Assembly: GCA_003833135.1 (NCBI GenBank)
Contig: QZLH01000268.1
Coordinates: 87,426 to 108,715 of the forward strand
Source of the DNA: Oehlia diaphana
Taxonomy: Eukaryota > Glomeromycota > Glomeromycetes > Glomerales > Glomeraceae
DNA length: 21,290 nucleotides
Reading direction: 5' to 3'
The number at the start of each line of letters is the position of its first letter. Positions within the stretch are counted from its first letter, which is position 1. A program made the translations under genes and the position numbers. The notes beneath the pieces are model-generated. The model saw only the letters and a program-made list of their open reading frames with translations, made no database searches and was not told where the DNA came from. Below, one piece after another: positions 1 through 9,703 of the stretch.

Positions 1-611
1 TTTTCAACGGTCTATTATGATACGTTTTTTCTAAGCAAAAAATCCGTATAAAAACCTTATCGAAAACGTATCCATATTTCTTATAGGGTAGAATTTATGC
101 TTTATTTATATGTTTACAGACTCATCACAAAATCAATTCTGAATAATTAATTGTTACAAAAAAAAAATATTCTTATCACCAAAGCCTATTGTTATTACTA
201 AAAAAATAGATAGAACTATTACTTAATAGTACTAGAATGACGCCAGTTACCAGGAAGCAAAAAAAAAAGTAAATTTTTTTTATAACCGGGAACTAACTAT
301 TACTAACTAATATTAGTAAATGTTAGTTACCGAATATAAATAAAGGGCAAAGTCCGATCTATTGTTGGAAAAAAATTTATAAAAAATAAAAAAAATTTCT
401 AATGAAAAAAAAATCTGATCTGTTGTTAAAAAAATTTCTAAATTAAAAAAAATTACTAAATGATCTATCGTTAAAAAAAAAATAAATTGTTAATAAAAAA
501 AAAATTAATGAAAAAAATTCTGATTGTAAAAAAAAATAAAAAAATTAAAAAAATACTAAACGAATGAAAGGCCAAAGTTTGATCTATTGTTAATCAAAAA
601 ATTACATATTA
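1..611. repeat. AT-rich intergenic DNA with degenerate ~45-61 bp repeats
   Basis: No gene is visible. Positions 14-92 are one copy of a repeat whose second copy lies at 1127-1211 (shared GATACG, CGTATAAAAAC, AACGTATCCA and TTATAGGGT words). From about 356 the sequence carries GATCTATTGTT-like words followed by A runs at 356, 417, 462, about 521 and 581; the copies at 356 and 581 share a longer lead-in (GGCAAAGT..GATCTATTGTT). A short palindrome, CTAATATTAG, lies around 308-317 between ACTAAC and GTTAGT words. The same GATCTATTGTT family reappears near 18941-19210. Confidence 0.6.
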
Positions 612-943
612 TTATGAGCCGCCATACTGATCAAAAGTCTGGGTTAAACCCTAGATCAAACCCTGGATTCATCTGGGATGAAAATAGATAAATCCATATT
701 TTATCCCGGATTTTTCTATACTTTATCCCGGATTTTCCTATATTTTACCCTGGATCTGATCCATATTTTATCCCGGATCTGATCCACATTTTATCCCAGA
801 TTAATTCCTTAAATTTCACCAAAAATTACATCACACCCAATTATCAAACCCTGGATTAAATCCATATTTTATCCCAGATTTAATCTATATTTTATCCCGG
901 ATTATATTTTATCCTTAAACTATATCACAGAAGTTTCTAAGTC
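612..943 (+). repeat. Dispersed repeat element, copy 1
   Basis: This 332-bp block is nearly identical to 2330-2662, starting at TTATGAGCCGCCATACTGATC and ending at AGAAGTTTCTAAGTC; copy 2 has one extra G and a few substitutions. Internally it consists of degenerate ~20-25 bp tandem units built on (C/T)ATATTTTATCCCGGAT and CTGATCC, giving it a higher GC content than its surroundings. No open frame of note is present, so it looks like a non-autonomous mobile element or a satellite-derived unit. Its right end coincides with an N at 944. Confidence 0.8.
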
Positions 944-944
944 N
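944..944. other. Ambiguous base (N)
   Basis: The only undetermined base in the window lies directly after the last base of repeat copy 1. It may mark a contig join or an unresolved repeat boundary. Confidence 0.95.
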
Positions 945-1002
945 AAGTAAAATAGATTTATGTAAATACAATTATAGTAAACTGTAATACAAATAGTAAA
1001 TT

Positions 1003-1211
1003 CAGTGACCAAATCGTATAAATTTCGTGATAAAATCAGTGACCAAATCATGTAAATTCCATATGAATCCCGTGCAAATTCCGTATCCAAACCATATTTT
1101 TAGTGATACGGAATTGTGCATTTTTCCGTATCCTATTTTGATACGTTATTCTAAGGAAAAAAATCGTATAAAAACTTTATAAAAAACGTATCCAATTTTT
1201 TTATAGGGTTT
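1003..1211. repeat. Repeat family with CAGTGACCAAATC and GATACG/CGTATC words
   Basis: CAGTGACCAAATC occurs at 1003 and again 34 bp later (about 1037). From about 1080 the block carries alternating TCCGTATC and GATACGGA words, that is inverted heptamers, and 1127-1211 repeats the sequence at 14-92. The left copy may be cut by the window edge. No coding potential was recognised; it is probably a small non-autonomous element. Confidence 0.6.
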
Positions 1212-1500
1212 TATAATCATCTTCAAGACAGTATTGTTCATTAGCTTCATAATTTCTAAATTAAATAAAAGCTTTTTTTGATAATGACAGATTGTTAACA
1301 TAAAAATCTCATAGGTTAATTCCATGGGTTGATTTTGAATATACATATTTTTTTTGAGTAACCACCATAAATATTTACGTAATAAGAGATTGAAAAAATA
1401 TATTTATTAATACATTTATTAATAATAGAATTATTATGATTTAGGAGAATCAGTTAAATCAAAAAAAATTATATGATATTAATAAATAAATATTTCATTG

Positions 1501-1550
<50 letters not shown>

Positions 1551-1895
1551 AGGAAAAGTAGAATACATTTTAGTATTTTATGAAAAGTAGAAATTTTTTA
1601 AACATTAATTTATACAATAATAAGGAAATAAAGATTAGAGTAAGGTTATTTTCAAATTCCAAATATAGACCAACCATACTTAATGCTATTTAATATTATA
1701 ACTAATGAAAATCATTAACAGAAATAATTCAAATTGGCTAAGAAAGTAAATATTTTTTTCGTTTTTATCCTTGATTCACGACCGCTAACCTCTTGCTCGT
1801 GAATAATTCCAAATTTTCCAAGTCCCACCCCATCAAAATTCAAGTTCTTTTTCAAGAATTGATTTCTTTCTTCTTAAACACAACACTCAAAAGTG
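1212..1895. other. Intergenic, featureless apart from a poly-T tract
   Basis: The stretch contains a T homopolymer of about 41 bases (roughly 1508-1549) and otherwise AT-rich, frame-broken sequence. No gene is visible in it. Confidence 0.6.
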
Positions 1896-1932
1896 CCTAT
1901 ATATATAAGATCGGCCGCCATAAATCACCATG
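1896..1932 (+). promoter_or_regulatory. Possible orphan promoter and start region
   Basis: A C-rich stretch (about 1770-1850) is followed by CTATATATATAAGA near 1897-1910 and then ATG at 1930 in an A/C-rich context. The frame from this ATG runs only 16 codons, reaching a GTATAA that could be an intron donor or simply the end. No following exon can be traced, so this may be a remnant promoter. Weak evidence. Confidence 0.2.
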
Positions 1933-2329
1933 ACCACTATTATATTTAATTACGGTGTGATACATGACGAATTTGTATAATATTAATACATCGGACAATC
2001 ACTGCATTTTTATTTAAAAAATATGATTGTTGTTTAAAAGATTAAAATAACTTTAATAATAAATTTTTTTGCCATATTTAAATTATGTAATAGTTTCATA
2101 TTTTACAAATTAATATAAGATTTAATTATTACTAATTATTCTTTGAGTTATTATTTAAAAAATTATGATAAAAATTGATTATTGAAATATATATTATTAA
2201 ACTAAAAAAATTTGTCTGACGTTTGGATTAGTCTCCGTATAAATAATTTGAATTGTGAAACTTGCCATATAATTAAACCCGTGACATGCCTCCGCTTGAA
2301 CTATTTATGGTCAAAAACTATTCGATCCG

Positions 2330-2662
2330 TTATGAGCCGCCATACTGATCAAAAGTCTGGGGTTAAACCCTAGATCAAACCCTAGATTAATCTGGGATGA
2401 AAATAGATAAATCCATATTTTATCTCAGATTTTCCTATACTTTATCCCGGATTTTCCTATATTTTACCCTGGATCTGATCCATATTTTATCCCGGATCTG
2501 ATCCACATTTTATCCCAGATTAATTCCTTAAATTTCACCAAAAATTACATCACACCCAATTATCAAACCCTGGATTAAATCCATATTTTATCCCAGATTT
2601 AATCTATATTTTATCCCGGATTATATTTTATCCTTAAACTATATCACAGAAGTTTCTAAGTC
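2330..2662 (+). repeat. Dispersed repeat element, copy 2, with foldback arm
   Basis: This is the second copy of 612-943 in direct orientation, with the same internal TTTATCCCGGAT units. Just beyond it, 2697-2708 (TTAGAAACTTCT) and about 2830-2858 (GGATTAATCCAGGGTTTGAT and following bases) are inverted versions of words near its right end (AGAAGTTTCTAA; AATTATCAAACCCTGGATTA). The element plus its arm can therefore fold back on itself, as a foldback element or MITE would. Confidence 0.75.
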
Positions 2663-2859
2663 ATGTAATCAGGATTTCTTTGTTTATAAGATCATTTTAG
2701 AAACTTCTCTTATAATTTAAAATAAAAAAATATTTCTATTGAAGTTTACATGATCATTAATTGATTTCGTAATGTTGGATTTATATCACCACGATAAAAT
2801 CAAATATTGATAAAATCAAATCTGAAATATGGATTAATCCAGGGTTTGATAATTGGGTC

Positions 2860-3489
2860 TCTCAAATTTAGAAAAAAAATCATTTCCATCAATTTATGAT
2901 AATGAACTGATACCATTTTTAAAAATTAAATAACAGGTCTATTTATACTTGCCATCCATTTAAAATTCCATTCCATTCTCTCTCATATTCCATTCCATTT
3001 ACTCCTTTCCCATATCCCATTCCCCTATCAATAATAATCCAAAAATACTTTCTCCAAAAATAATTTACCCTTTTTCACTTTTTCAACTCCAAAATTTTAG
3101 TTTTTCAAAATTTTATGCTCAATCGAACCTCTTGCTTTGAAACGTATCATTTTTCATGTTTTTGAAAATTTACATTTTCGAATTTTCCTTCTTTTGGATC
3201 TTCAAATTCATTTCCTAAAATATAAGTGCTCCGATTTTTGTTCCCTTTCCCAAAACCTAATTATAGAACATCTCGGACGTTACATTTGTTGCGTCATACA
3301 ATTTTATATAGCGTCATATTCTATTTATCGACCAACAAGTTACTTAACTGAGAAATGTTTTTATACACACCGTTATACAAAATCGATTTTTGAAAAAGGA
3401 TTTACATTTGGTTTTTTTATATATAAAAAAAAAAAAAAAAAAAAATTTGGTGTTTTTTTTTCCTGCTTTCGTAAATTAAGCTTTGAAAA
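2860..3489 (+). promoter_or_regulatory. Upstream region and TATA-like box of the repeat-N-lobe kinase
   Basis: The region is pyrimidine-rich on the plus strand, with CATTCC-type repeats around 2960-3030 and CT-rich runs. TATATATAAA (3418-3427) lies about 63 bp before the ATG at 3490, followed by an A run and a T/C-rich tract just upstream of AAGCTTTGAAAAATG. It reads as a promoter and 5' UTR. The open frame at 3137-3568 runs through the homopolymers and overlaps the real start in another frame, so it is not called. Confidence 0.4.
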
Positions 3490-6056
3490 ATGTCATCTCA
3501 CGAACGATGTGAAAAATGTGGTGAACGATATACAAATATATATAAATGGTGTAAGCCATGCCATATAAATGTTTTAAATAAACATTTAACAAGTTGGAAC
3601 AGCGGAAATGAAAAAATCGACAATTTAATAAAAGAAATTCAATTAAAAATTGATTCTCACGAAAATATTATAATTGAATTGATACCATACAATCAATTTA
3701 ATGATATTAAGAAAACAGATAAAGATAATTCATATTTAGCAATATGGAAAGATGGTCCATTAATTTACGATAATAGTAAAAATGAATTTATAAGAAATCA
3801 GAATAAAAAAGTCTTTTTGAAACACTTGTTTAATTCAAACAATTCCATTAATGAATTTTTATTTAAGGTATGGAGTCTCTTTATTAATTTATTTAAATGA
3901 TGTAAATGCTTTATAATATAGGAATTTTTTTTTTTTATACCTAATAGGATAAAATAGAAAAATTATATTATAATAAGAGAATATATGGAATATCTCAAAG
4001 TTCAAATACAAAAGATTATGTTATTGTTTTCTTGGATGGACTTTATTGTGAAAAATGTGGCAAAAAATATAAAAGTGAACTCTATAAGTGGTGTAAAACA
4101 TGTCAAATAAATGATTTAAATAATAATTTTGCAGATTGGTCCAGTGGAAATGAAAAGATTGATAATTTAATTCAAGAGATGAGATCAAAAATTAATAGCA
4201 CGGGGGATGTTGTATTTGAATGGATACCCTATAATCAATTTAAGGATGTTAAAGAAATTGACAAAGAAGGTTTTGCTTCAATATATAAAGCATTATGGAA
4301 GGATGGTCCATTAAAGTATAATAATGATATAAGTAAATATACAAAAATCCAGCAAAATAAACATGTTACTTTAAAATGTTTGAATAATCTACAAAATGTT
4401 AATGTATTTTTGAACGAGGTATGAAATTTCCTTAAATATTTATGATGCATTTTCAGTATAATAATTTTTTTTTTTTCGATTAACAGGTTAAAATACATTC
4501 AGTTAGGACTTATAATAATTGTATATATGGAATAACTAAAAATCCATATACAAAAAATTACATTATAGTTCTTTCAAACAGATATTGTGAAAATTGTGAT
4601 GAAAAATATACAAATTTATATAAATGGTGTCGACCATGTCAAATAATTGACTTAAAAAATGATTTTATGAATTGGACTAGTGGAAATAAAAAAATTGACG
4701 AGTTAATTCAAGAAATGCAATTAAAAATTGATTCTTACAAAGATATTATAATTGAATGGATACCATACAATCAGCTTAACATCATTAAAGAAATAAACAA
4801 AGGAGGGTTTATTGCGTATATGGCTTTATGGGTTGATGGTCCGTCAAATTATAATTTGTATAAAGAGAAATATGTAAGAAATCAGCAGAATAAACGGGTT
4901 GCTTTAAGATATTTATGTGATTCGCACAATGATAATACCGACGAATTCCTAGTAAATGAGGTATGAAAATTTCTATCTAGAATAAAAAATATATTATTTT
5001 TAATATAATAATTTTTTACACTTAATAGGTTAAAGAATGTTCAATTAATGCTCCAAGTATTAATAATGTTTTTCCAATATATGGAATATCTCAAGATCCG
5101 GATACAAAAGATTATATTATGGTTCTTTGTAATGAATATTATTGTGAAGAATGTGGTGAAAAATATACTGATATTCTTAATAAATGGTGTAAGCCATGTC
5201 AAATAAACTATTTGAAACCATTTACAACTAGTAAAAATGAAATAATTGATTATTTGATTCAAATAATGCAGCTAAAAATTGCTTCTTGTAATGATATAGT
5301 ATTTGAATGGATACCATACAATCAATTTAATCAAATAAAAGAAGTAAGCAAAGGTAATTTTTCTGTAGCAATATGGAAGAATGGTCAATTAAATTATGAT
5401 AAATATATGTCAAAATACAGAAGAAATCAGGAGAATGAAAATATTATATTAAAGTATTTACATAACACACAAAATATCGTTAATGAATTTCTAAATGAGG
5501 TATAAAAAAATTTTTTTTTTTTGTTAGTTAATTGTCTCGGTTTTTTTTTAATGTAACAATTTTTTATATATATTAGGCTAAAGCATATTCAATTGAAAGA
5601 AAAAAGGATTATATCAATATATATGGTATAACTCAAAATCCGGATTCAGAAGATTATATTATGGTCATTTCAGATGGATATTGTGAAAGATGTTATGAAA
5701 AATATATAGATTTGCTTAACAAATGGTGTAAACCATGTCAAATAAATTACTTTAAAGAAAATTTTACAAACTGGACTAGTGGAAATAAAAAAATTGATAA
5801 TTTAATTCAAGAAATGCAATTAAAAATTGATCGTTGTGACAGTTTAATATTTGAATGGATACCATATGATCAGTTTAGTTATATTGAAGAAGTAGGTGTA
5901 GGTGGTTTTGGTAAAGTATATTCAGCAATATGGGTAAATAATGTGTTACGTTACGGTTGTCTTAATAAAAGGTATTCAAGATGTGGCCAGAATAGAAAGG
6001 TTGCACTAAAATGTTTATATAATTCAGAGAATATCACTGATGTATTTTTAAATGAG
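3490..6056 (+). repeat. Five in-frame coding repeats (~540-550 bp period) in the kinase gene
   Basis: The period is one exon plus one intron. All twenty knuckle cysteines are kept (pairs CEKC/CKPC, CEKC/CKTC, CENC/CRPC, CEEC/CKPC, CERC/CKPC). The ATP-binding parts differ: unit 1 lacks a glycine loop (KKTDKDNSY), unit 2 has KEGFASIY, unit 3 KGGFIAY with beta3 Lys replaced by Arg, and unit 4 KGNFSV; only unit 5 has GVGGFGKVY and VALK. Unit-to-unit junctions fall between the hinge (MVL or equivalent) and the knuckle, with short variable joints such as SDGY and CNEYY. The duplicated segment ran from near the ancestral N-terminus to the N-lobe/C-lobe hinge. Confidence 0.85.
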
Positions 6057-7173
6057 GTATGAAATTTCTTAAATTTATACTTTTTTTTTTTATAATACAT
6101 AATAATATATTTTTAAATAGATTAAAGCATATTCAATGAATATCTTTGGAAATATTCTTCCTGTATATGGAATATCTCAAAATCCAGATACAAAAGATTA
6201 TATTATGGTTCTTGATTATGCAGAGGGTGGAAATTTTAATTATTGGGTAAATAAAAATTATAGCAATTTTAATTGGCTAAATAAAATGAAGATACTATGT
6301 AATATTATCGAAGGACTCAAAGAAATTCACCAAAATCAGATGGTTCATCGTGATTTTCATACAGGAAATATATTATTTCTATCTAAAACTTCAAATTATA
6401 CGTATATTTCAGATATGGGATTATGTGGAAGAGCGGATAATGTTAATAATCACGATGATATTTATGGAGTTATGCCTTATGTAGCACCTGAAGTATTAAA
6501 AGGAAAACCATATACTCAAGCAGCAGATATATATAGTTTTGGTATGATTATGTATTTTGTTGCAACTGGGAAACAACCTTTTGCTAATAGTAAGCATGAC
6601 CAATATCTAGCACTGAATATATGTAAAGGAGGCAGACCTGAATTAAATGAGCCAGAAGCACCTGAATGTTATATTGATTTAATGAAAAAGTGTTTTGATT
6701 CAAATCCAGACAATAGACTAAAAGCAGCTGAAATAGAAGAATTGCTCAAATTATATTATTATGCTTATAAATATGATGATGTTTACGATGAATTTTACAA
6801 AAATTTACCAGCAGGATCAAGCTTTAAAATTCATATGAAAATTGAAAAGGATCAGAAATATTATGAAATTGAAAAGCAATTCAAAATATCAGAAGAATAT
6901 AGAAAAGCGAACCAGCATTTGTTCATTAGCAATCTTACTACTCATCCACAAGCTATTTATACATCCCGATCACTTAATCCGTTTGTCCTTAAAGATGGTA
7001 ATAATTTTGTAACTTAAGCAATATTTTTTTTTTTTAAATTTATTATAAATATTTTAATTAATATTTTTTAATTTTTAACAGGTATTACAGATATTAATAA
7101 TTATATAATTACTGACGATATAAGTTTTGATTTTTGTTCATTGGTCGAAGAATCAAGTGATCAGAATGATTAG
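3490..7173 (+). CDS. TKL-like protein kinase with five tandem zinc-knuckle/N-lobe units
   Basis: I predict seven exons: 3490-3867, 3948-4418, 4487-4960, 5029-5499, 5577-6056, 6121-6997 and 7082-7173. They join in frame to 1,080 aa, with introns of 80, 68, 68, 77, 64 and 84 bp. Exons 1-5 each bring a CxxC...WCxxC knuckle, a W-SGN-x-x-ID segment and kinase strands beta1-beta3 up to the alphaC Glu (NE before the splice). Each following exon starts with VKAYS-like alphaC sequence, runs to YIMVL at the hinge, and then enters the next knuckle instead of a C-lobe. Exon 6 alone continues into a complete C-lobe: HRDFHTGN (Asp836, Asn841), DMG (Asp856), APE (880-882) and an arginine near the end of the lobe. 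The tail has HPQAIYTSRSLNPF; exon 7 adds about 29 residues. The last N-lobe has an intact GxGGFG loop and VALK, so the final kinase should be active. Ser/Thr or dual signalling is inferred; the substrate is unknown. Confidence 0.85.
3868..3947 (+). other. Intron 1 of the repeat-N-lobe kinase
   Basis: Donor AAG|GTATGG, acceptor AATAG|GATAAAATAG, phase 0, with a T-rich tract before the acceptor. The homologous introns 4419-4486, 4961-5028, 5500-5576 and 6057-6120 have donors GAG|GTATGA or GAG|GTATAA, and acceptors ACAG, ATAG, TTAG and ATAG. All sit at the same codon (after the alphaC Glu), so the intron was duplicated with the exon. Confidence 0.85.
7082..7173 (+). other. Terminal exon of the repeat-N-lobe kinase
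   Basis: Without this exon the frame would stop at 7015-7017 after GNNFVT. Donor GATG|GTAATA (6998) and acceptor TTTTAACAG (ends 7081) form a phase-1 intron of 84 bp. Splicing gives a Gly codon followed by an acidic tail, ITDINNYIITDD and further residues, to TAG at 7171-7173. This matches the usual acidic C-terminus of the family. Both ends are possible; the spliced one is preferred. Confidence 0.65.
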
Positions 7174-7353
7174 TTTTAAAGGCAATTATTTTGTTTTAAA
7201 TGAAACATTAGGCATACTTTAATATATGAATTATTTAAATATATGTGTTTATATTTACTTTTTTAATCGAATTATTTATGGAAAGTTTTTAGTTTGTAAT
7301 TTAAATAACTTATATTAGCTTGAAATTTTTATATTATTATCCAATATATATAC

Positions 7354-7359
7354 AATAAA
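7354..7359 (+). terminator. Candidate polyadenylation signal AATAAA
   Basis: AATAAA lies about 180 bp after the stop of the plus-strand kinase. In sequence this AT-rich the motif can occur by chance. Confidence 0.25.
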
Positions 7360-7904
7360 ATTTATAATCTTAAAGGATTTTTTTTTGCGTTAATTCCATG
7401 TTATTAATAAAATTTAAATTATATGAATTTTTTAATAAAAGAAAATTGGTAAATAATTTTATTTTTCTAATTGATCATCTATTAATTAGTTTAATATTAT
7501 ACATACATTATATGCATTAAATTATTAAATTTATTAAATCAGATAATTCAAAGTAATGTTTGGTCAGTTTAACTGGAACTAAATTGTGAAATAGTTTTAA
7601 CATTTGGTATTTAGTTTCAGCTGGCTGTTGCAATCATTATATACGTGTGCATTAAAAGTCACTTTTTCTTTATTAAAAATTTATTAATTTACATACAGAC
7701 TGTATATTTAAAAAAAGACATAAGTTATGTAAACATGGATAACATATTTATCTTATAAAAAATTATAATCCATCCATTGGGTCAGTTCGTACAATTCAAT
7801 TATCTTGCTGGCTTTCTTATAAGCGTCTACTAACTTCTGAAAAAATATTATTTAGCTTTAAATCTCGTAAATTAATCAAAGGTTTTATGTGTTACTTATG
7901 ATCT

Positions 7905-8105
7905 TAATCTTGTCTACAACACTTGAGGTGCTCTTTATAGCTATCAAGTAATAACATAAGGTGTGGTGGCCTGGGGATAGAAAAACAGGTATAATAATAC
8001 CATATCAGAAAACAAGGCTAGGTGGTCTGGGGGTCCCTAAATTTGGTTAGACCTATGTGATAGCTGCTGTCCCAGCACCCCCAAGTTTGTCCTACTTATA
8101 ACGTA
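7905..8105. repeat. GC-richer island, possible SINE- or MITE-like element
   Basis: Against an AT-rich background, GGTGTGGTGGCCTGGGGA (about 7970) and GCTAGGTGGTCTGGGGGT (about 8017) form a direct repeat. TGGGGGT (about 8028) and ACCCCCA (about 8077) are inverted. The outer words ACACTTGAGGTGCTC (about 7919) and AGCACCCCCAAGTTT (about 8074) are an imperfect inverted pair. No tRNA A and B boxes could be assigned. The identity is unknown. Confidence 0.35.
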
Positions 8106-8159
8106 CATTTTTTCTAATTTATATTTAATAATTAGAAAAGTTAAAAAAAAGATTTATTA

Positions 8160-8360
8160 GATTTATTTAAATTACAAAATAAGAAATTTGTAAAATATTT
8201 ACTACTCTAGCCTTAGTGTTTAAATAATTCTAAAAAAAGAGAATACATATATGAATAAAATATAAAAAAAAAGGAATTATTTAAATTACAAACTAAGAAT
8301 ATTGTAAATAATTTGCTAGTACTCTAGTCTTAGTGTTTAAATAAATCTAAAAAGAATAAA
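8160..8360. repeat. Two-copy tandem duplication
   Basis: ATTTAAATTACAAA(A/C)TAAGAA, then TTGTAAA, then ACTCTAG(C/T)CTTAGTGTTTAAATAA, occurs once at about 8165-8232 and again at about 8280-8345, a period of roughly 115 bp. It is non-coding and lies in the 3' flank of the minus-strand kinase. Confidence 0.7.
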
Positions 8361-8445
8361 ATAAAAACAATTTCTTTTGAATGTGTGAATATTAAATATC
8401 ACTTAAAAAAAACTATAAAATTTTTTTTTAAAAACAAATAATTTA

Positions 8446-9703
8446 CTAGTTATTTTTATCTGTTTTAATATCTAAATAATTAAATGAATTCAAATCAAAT
8501 ATACAATCATCCAAATTTTCACTTAATCGCATTTCGTTCACTTTTACACTAGCTTGTGAATCTTTACTTTCTTCACTCACTTTTCCACTTGAATAACAAG
8601 GTTGCAAACCTTTACTTTTAAGAATTTCATTCAACTGTTTACTAGTAAAACCAAGTAATCGACTTGTATAACATGCTTGTGGATGAGACTCAGTAGCAAG
8701 ATTATTGTTATGCCCACTTGCATTTATAAATTCCATAATATTGCATTTTAATTCTTCATTAATATCTTCAACTTTCACATTAATTGGAAGATAAATCCAT
8801 TCTTTAATAGTATTTAACACTTCTTCAGAAGATGGCCTTTTTAATGGATTTTCATCCCAACACTGTTTCATCAAATTAACATAACATTGTGGCGTATTAT
8901 TAATAATTTCAGGACGTTCACCTTCACAAATACTTAAACAAAGTTGTAAATCATGCGCTCTATTATTAAATGGTGGTATTCCAGATGTAAATTCCCACAT
9001 AATCATAGAAAAACTATATATATCACTAGCTGGAGTATAAGGATTGCCTCTTAAAACTTCTGGTGCCATAAATGGTACAACACCATAAATATCATATTTT
9101 TTCAAAAATGATTTTACAGGTTTACATAATCCTAAATCACTAATATAAACTTTACTTTCATTATGATTTAAAATATTGCCATCATGAAAATCACAATGAA
9201 TAAGATTTTGCTTATGTATATCATTAAGTCCAGAAATAATTCCAAATAACATATATAATTTTTTATTCCAACCACTTTTGATTATTCTTGTTAAGTTTCC
9301 TCTTAAATTGCCTTTGTTTGCATAATCCATTACTACCATATATTTCAAAGTATCTGGATCTTTTGTAAACCCATAAAAATAAATAATATCATCTGAACTT
9401 AAACAACTTTTATGATATTTCCACTATAAAAGATAATAATATATTAGCATAAATAAATTATAATTCAAACTTAAAAAATAAATAACATATTATCATACTT
9501 CATTTAAAAATTCATTTAAATTTTCACTTAAATTATTATGGCATTTAAGAACTACTTCATTAAAATTATAAATAGCTTTGTATATAGTACCAAATCCGCC
9601 TTTGTCAAGGTATTCAACACAATCAAATTTATTATAAGGAAGCCATTTTAAATTATTTTTCAAAATAAAATTATCCATAATTGCATTTCCACTTTTTCCA
9701 TAT
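8446..9703 (-). CDS. TKL-like protein kinase, catalytic exons
   Basis: Two exons, 9703-9499 and 9423-8446, are joined over a 75-bp phase-0 intron (donor GAA|GTATGA, acceptor TTTATAG|TGG) placed just after the alphaC Glu, as in the plus-strand kinase. Visible in order: SGNAIMDNF, KWLPYNKF, glycine loop KGGFGTIY, VVLK (beta3 Lys), NEFLNE (alphaC), hinge VVMDYANKGNL, catalytic loop HCDFHDGN, DLG, APE, DIYSFSMIMWEF, then the tail HPQACYTSRLLGF and a Ser/Glu/Lys-rich end. The catalytic Asp and Asn are present; the HRD Arg is Cys, which suggests regulation without activation-loop phosphorylation of the classic type (inference). Starting at ATG 9678 alone would give a 385-aa kinase. The open frame continues upstream to the acceptor at 9704, with the family SGN motif in it, so more exons are expected upstream. 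Confidence 0.92.

Larger units (their letters stand above)
7174..8445. other. Convergent intergenic region
   Basis: The gap separates the 3' ends of two convergent kinase genes. No gene is visible. It holds a GC-richer island at about 7905-8105, a tandem duplication at 8160-8360, and AATAAA words on the minus strand (8153-8158, 8162-8167) that could serve the minus-strand gene. Confidence 0.6.

Noticed and set aside
1146..1346. 66-codon minus-strand frame
   Set aside because: It lies in the repeat element and AT-rich flank, with low-complexity translation.
3137..3568. 143-codon plus-strand open frame
   Set aside because: It runs through T and A homopolymers upstream of the kinase and then overlaps kinase codons in another frame; it has no family features.
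4235..5262. Minus-strand frames at 4235-4498 and 5041-5262
   Set aside because: They are antisense shadows of the kinase exons.
4667..5505. Separate short genes in each repeat unit of the plus-strand kinase
   Set aside because: Open frames extend upstream of these internal Met codons to good acceptors in matching phase, so they read as exons of one gene.
7905..8105. tRNA gene or tRNA-derived SINE
   Set aside because: No A or B box and no cloverleaf could be drawn.
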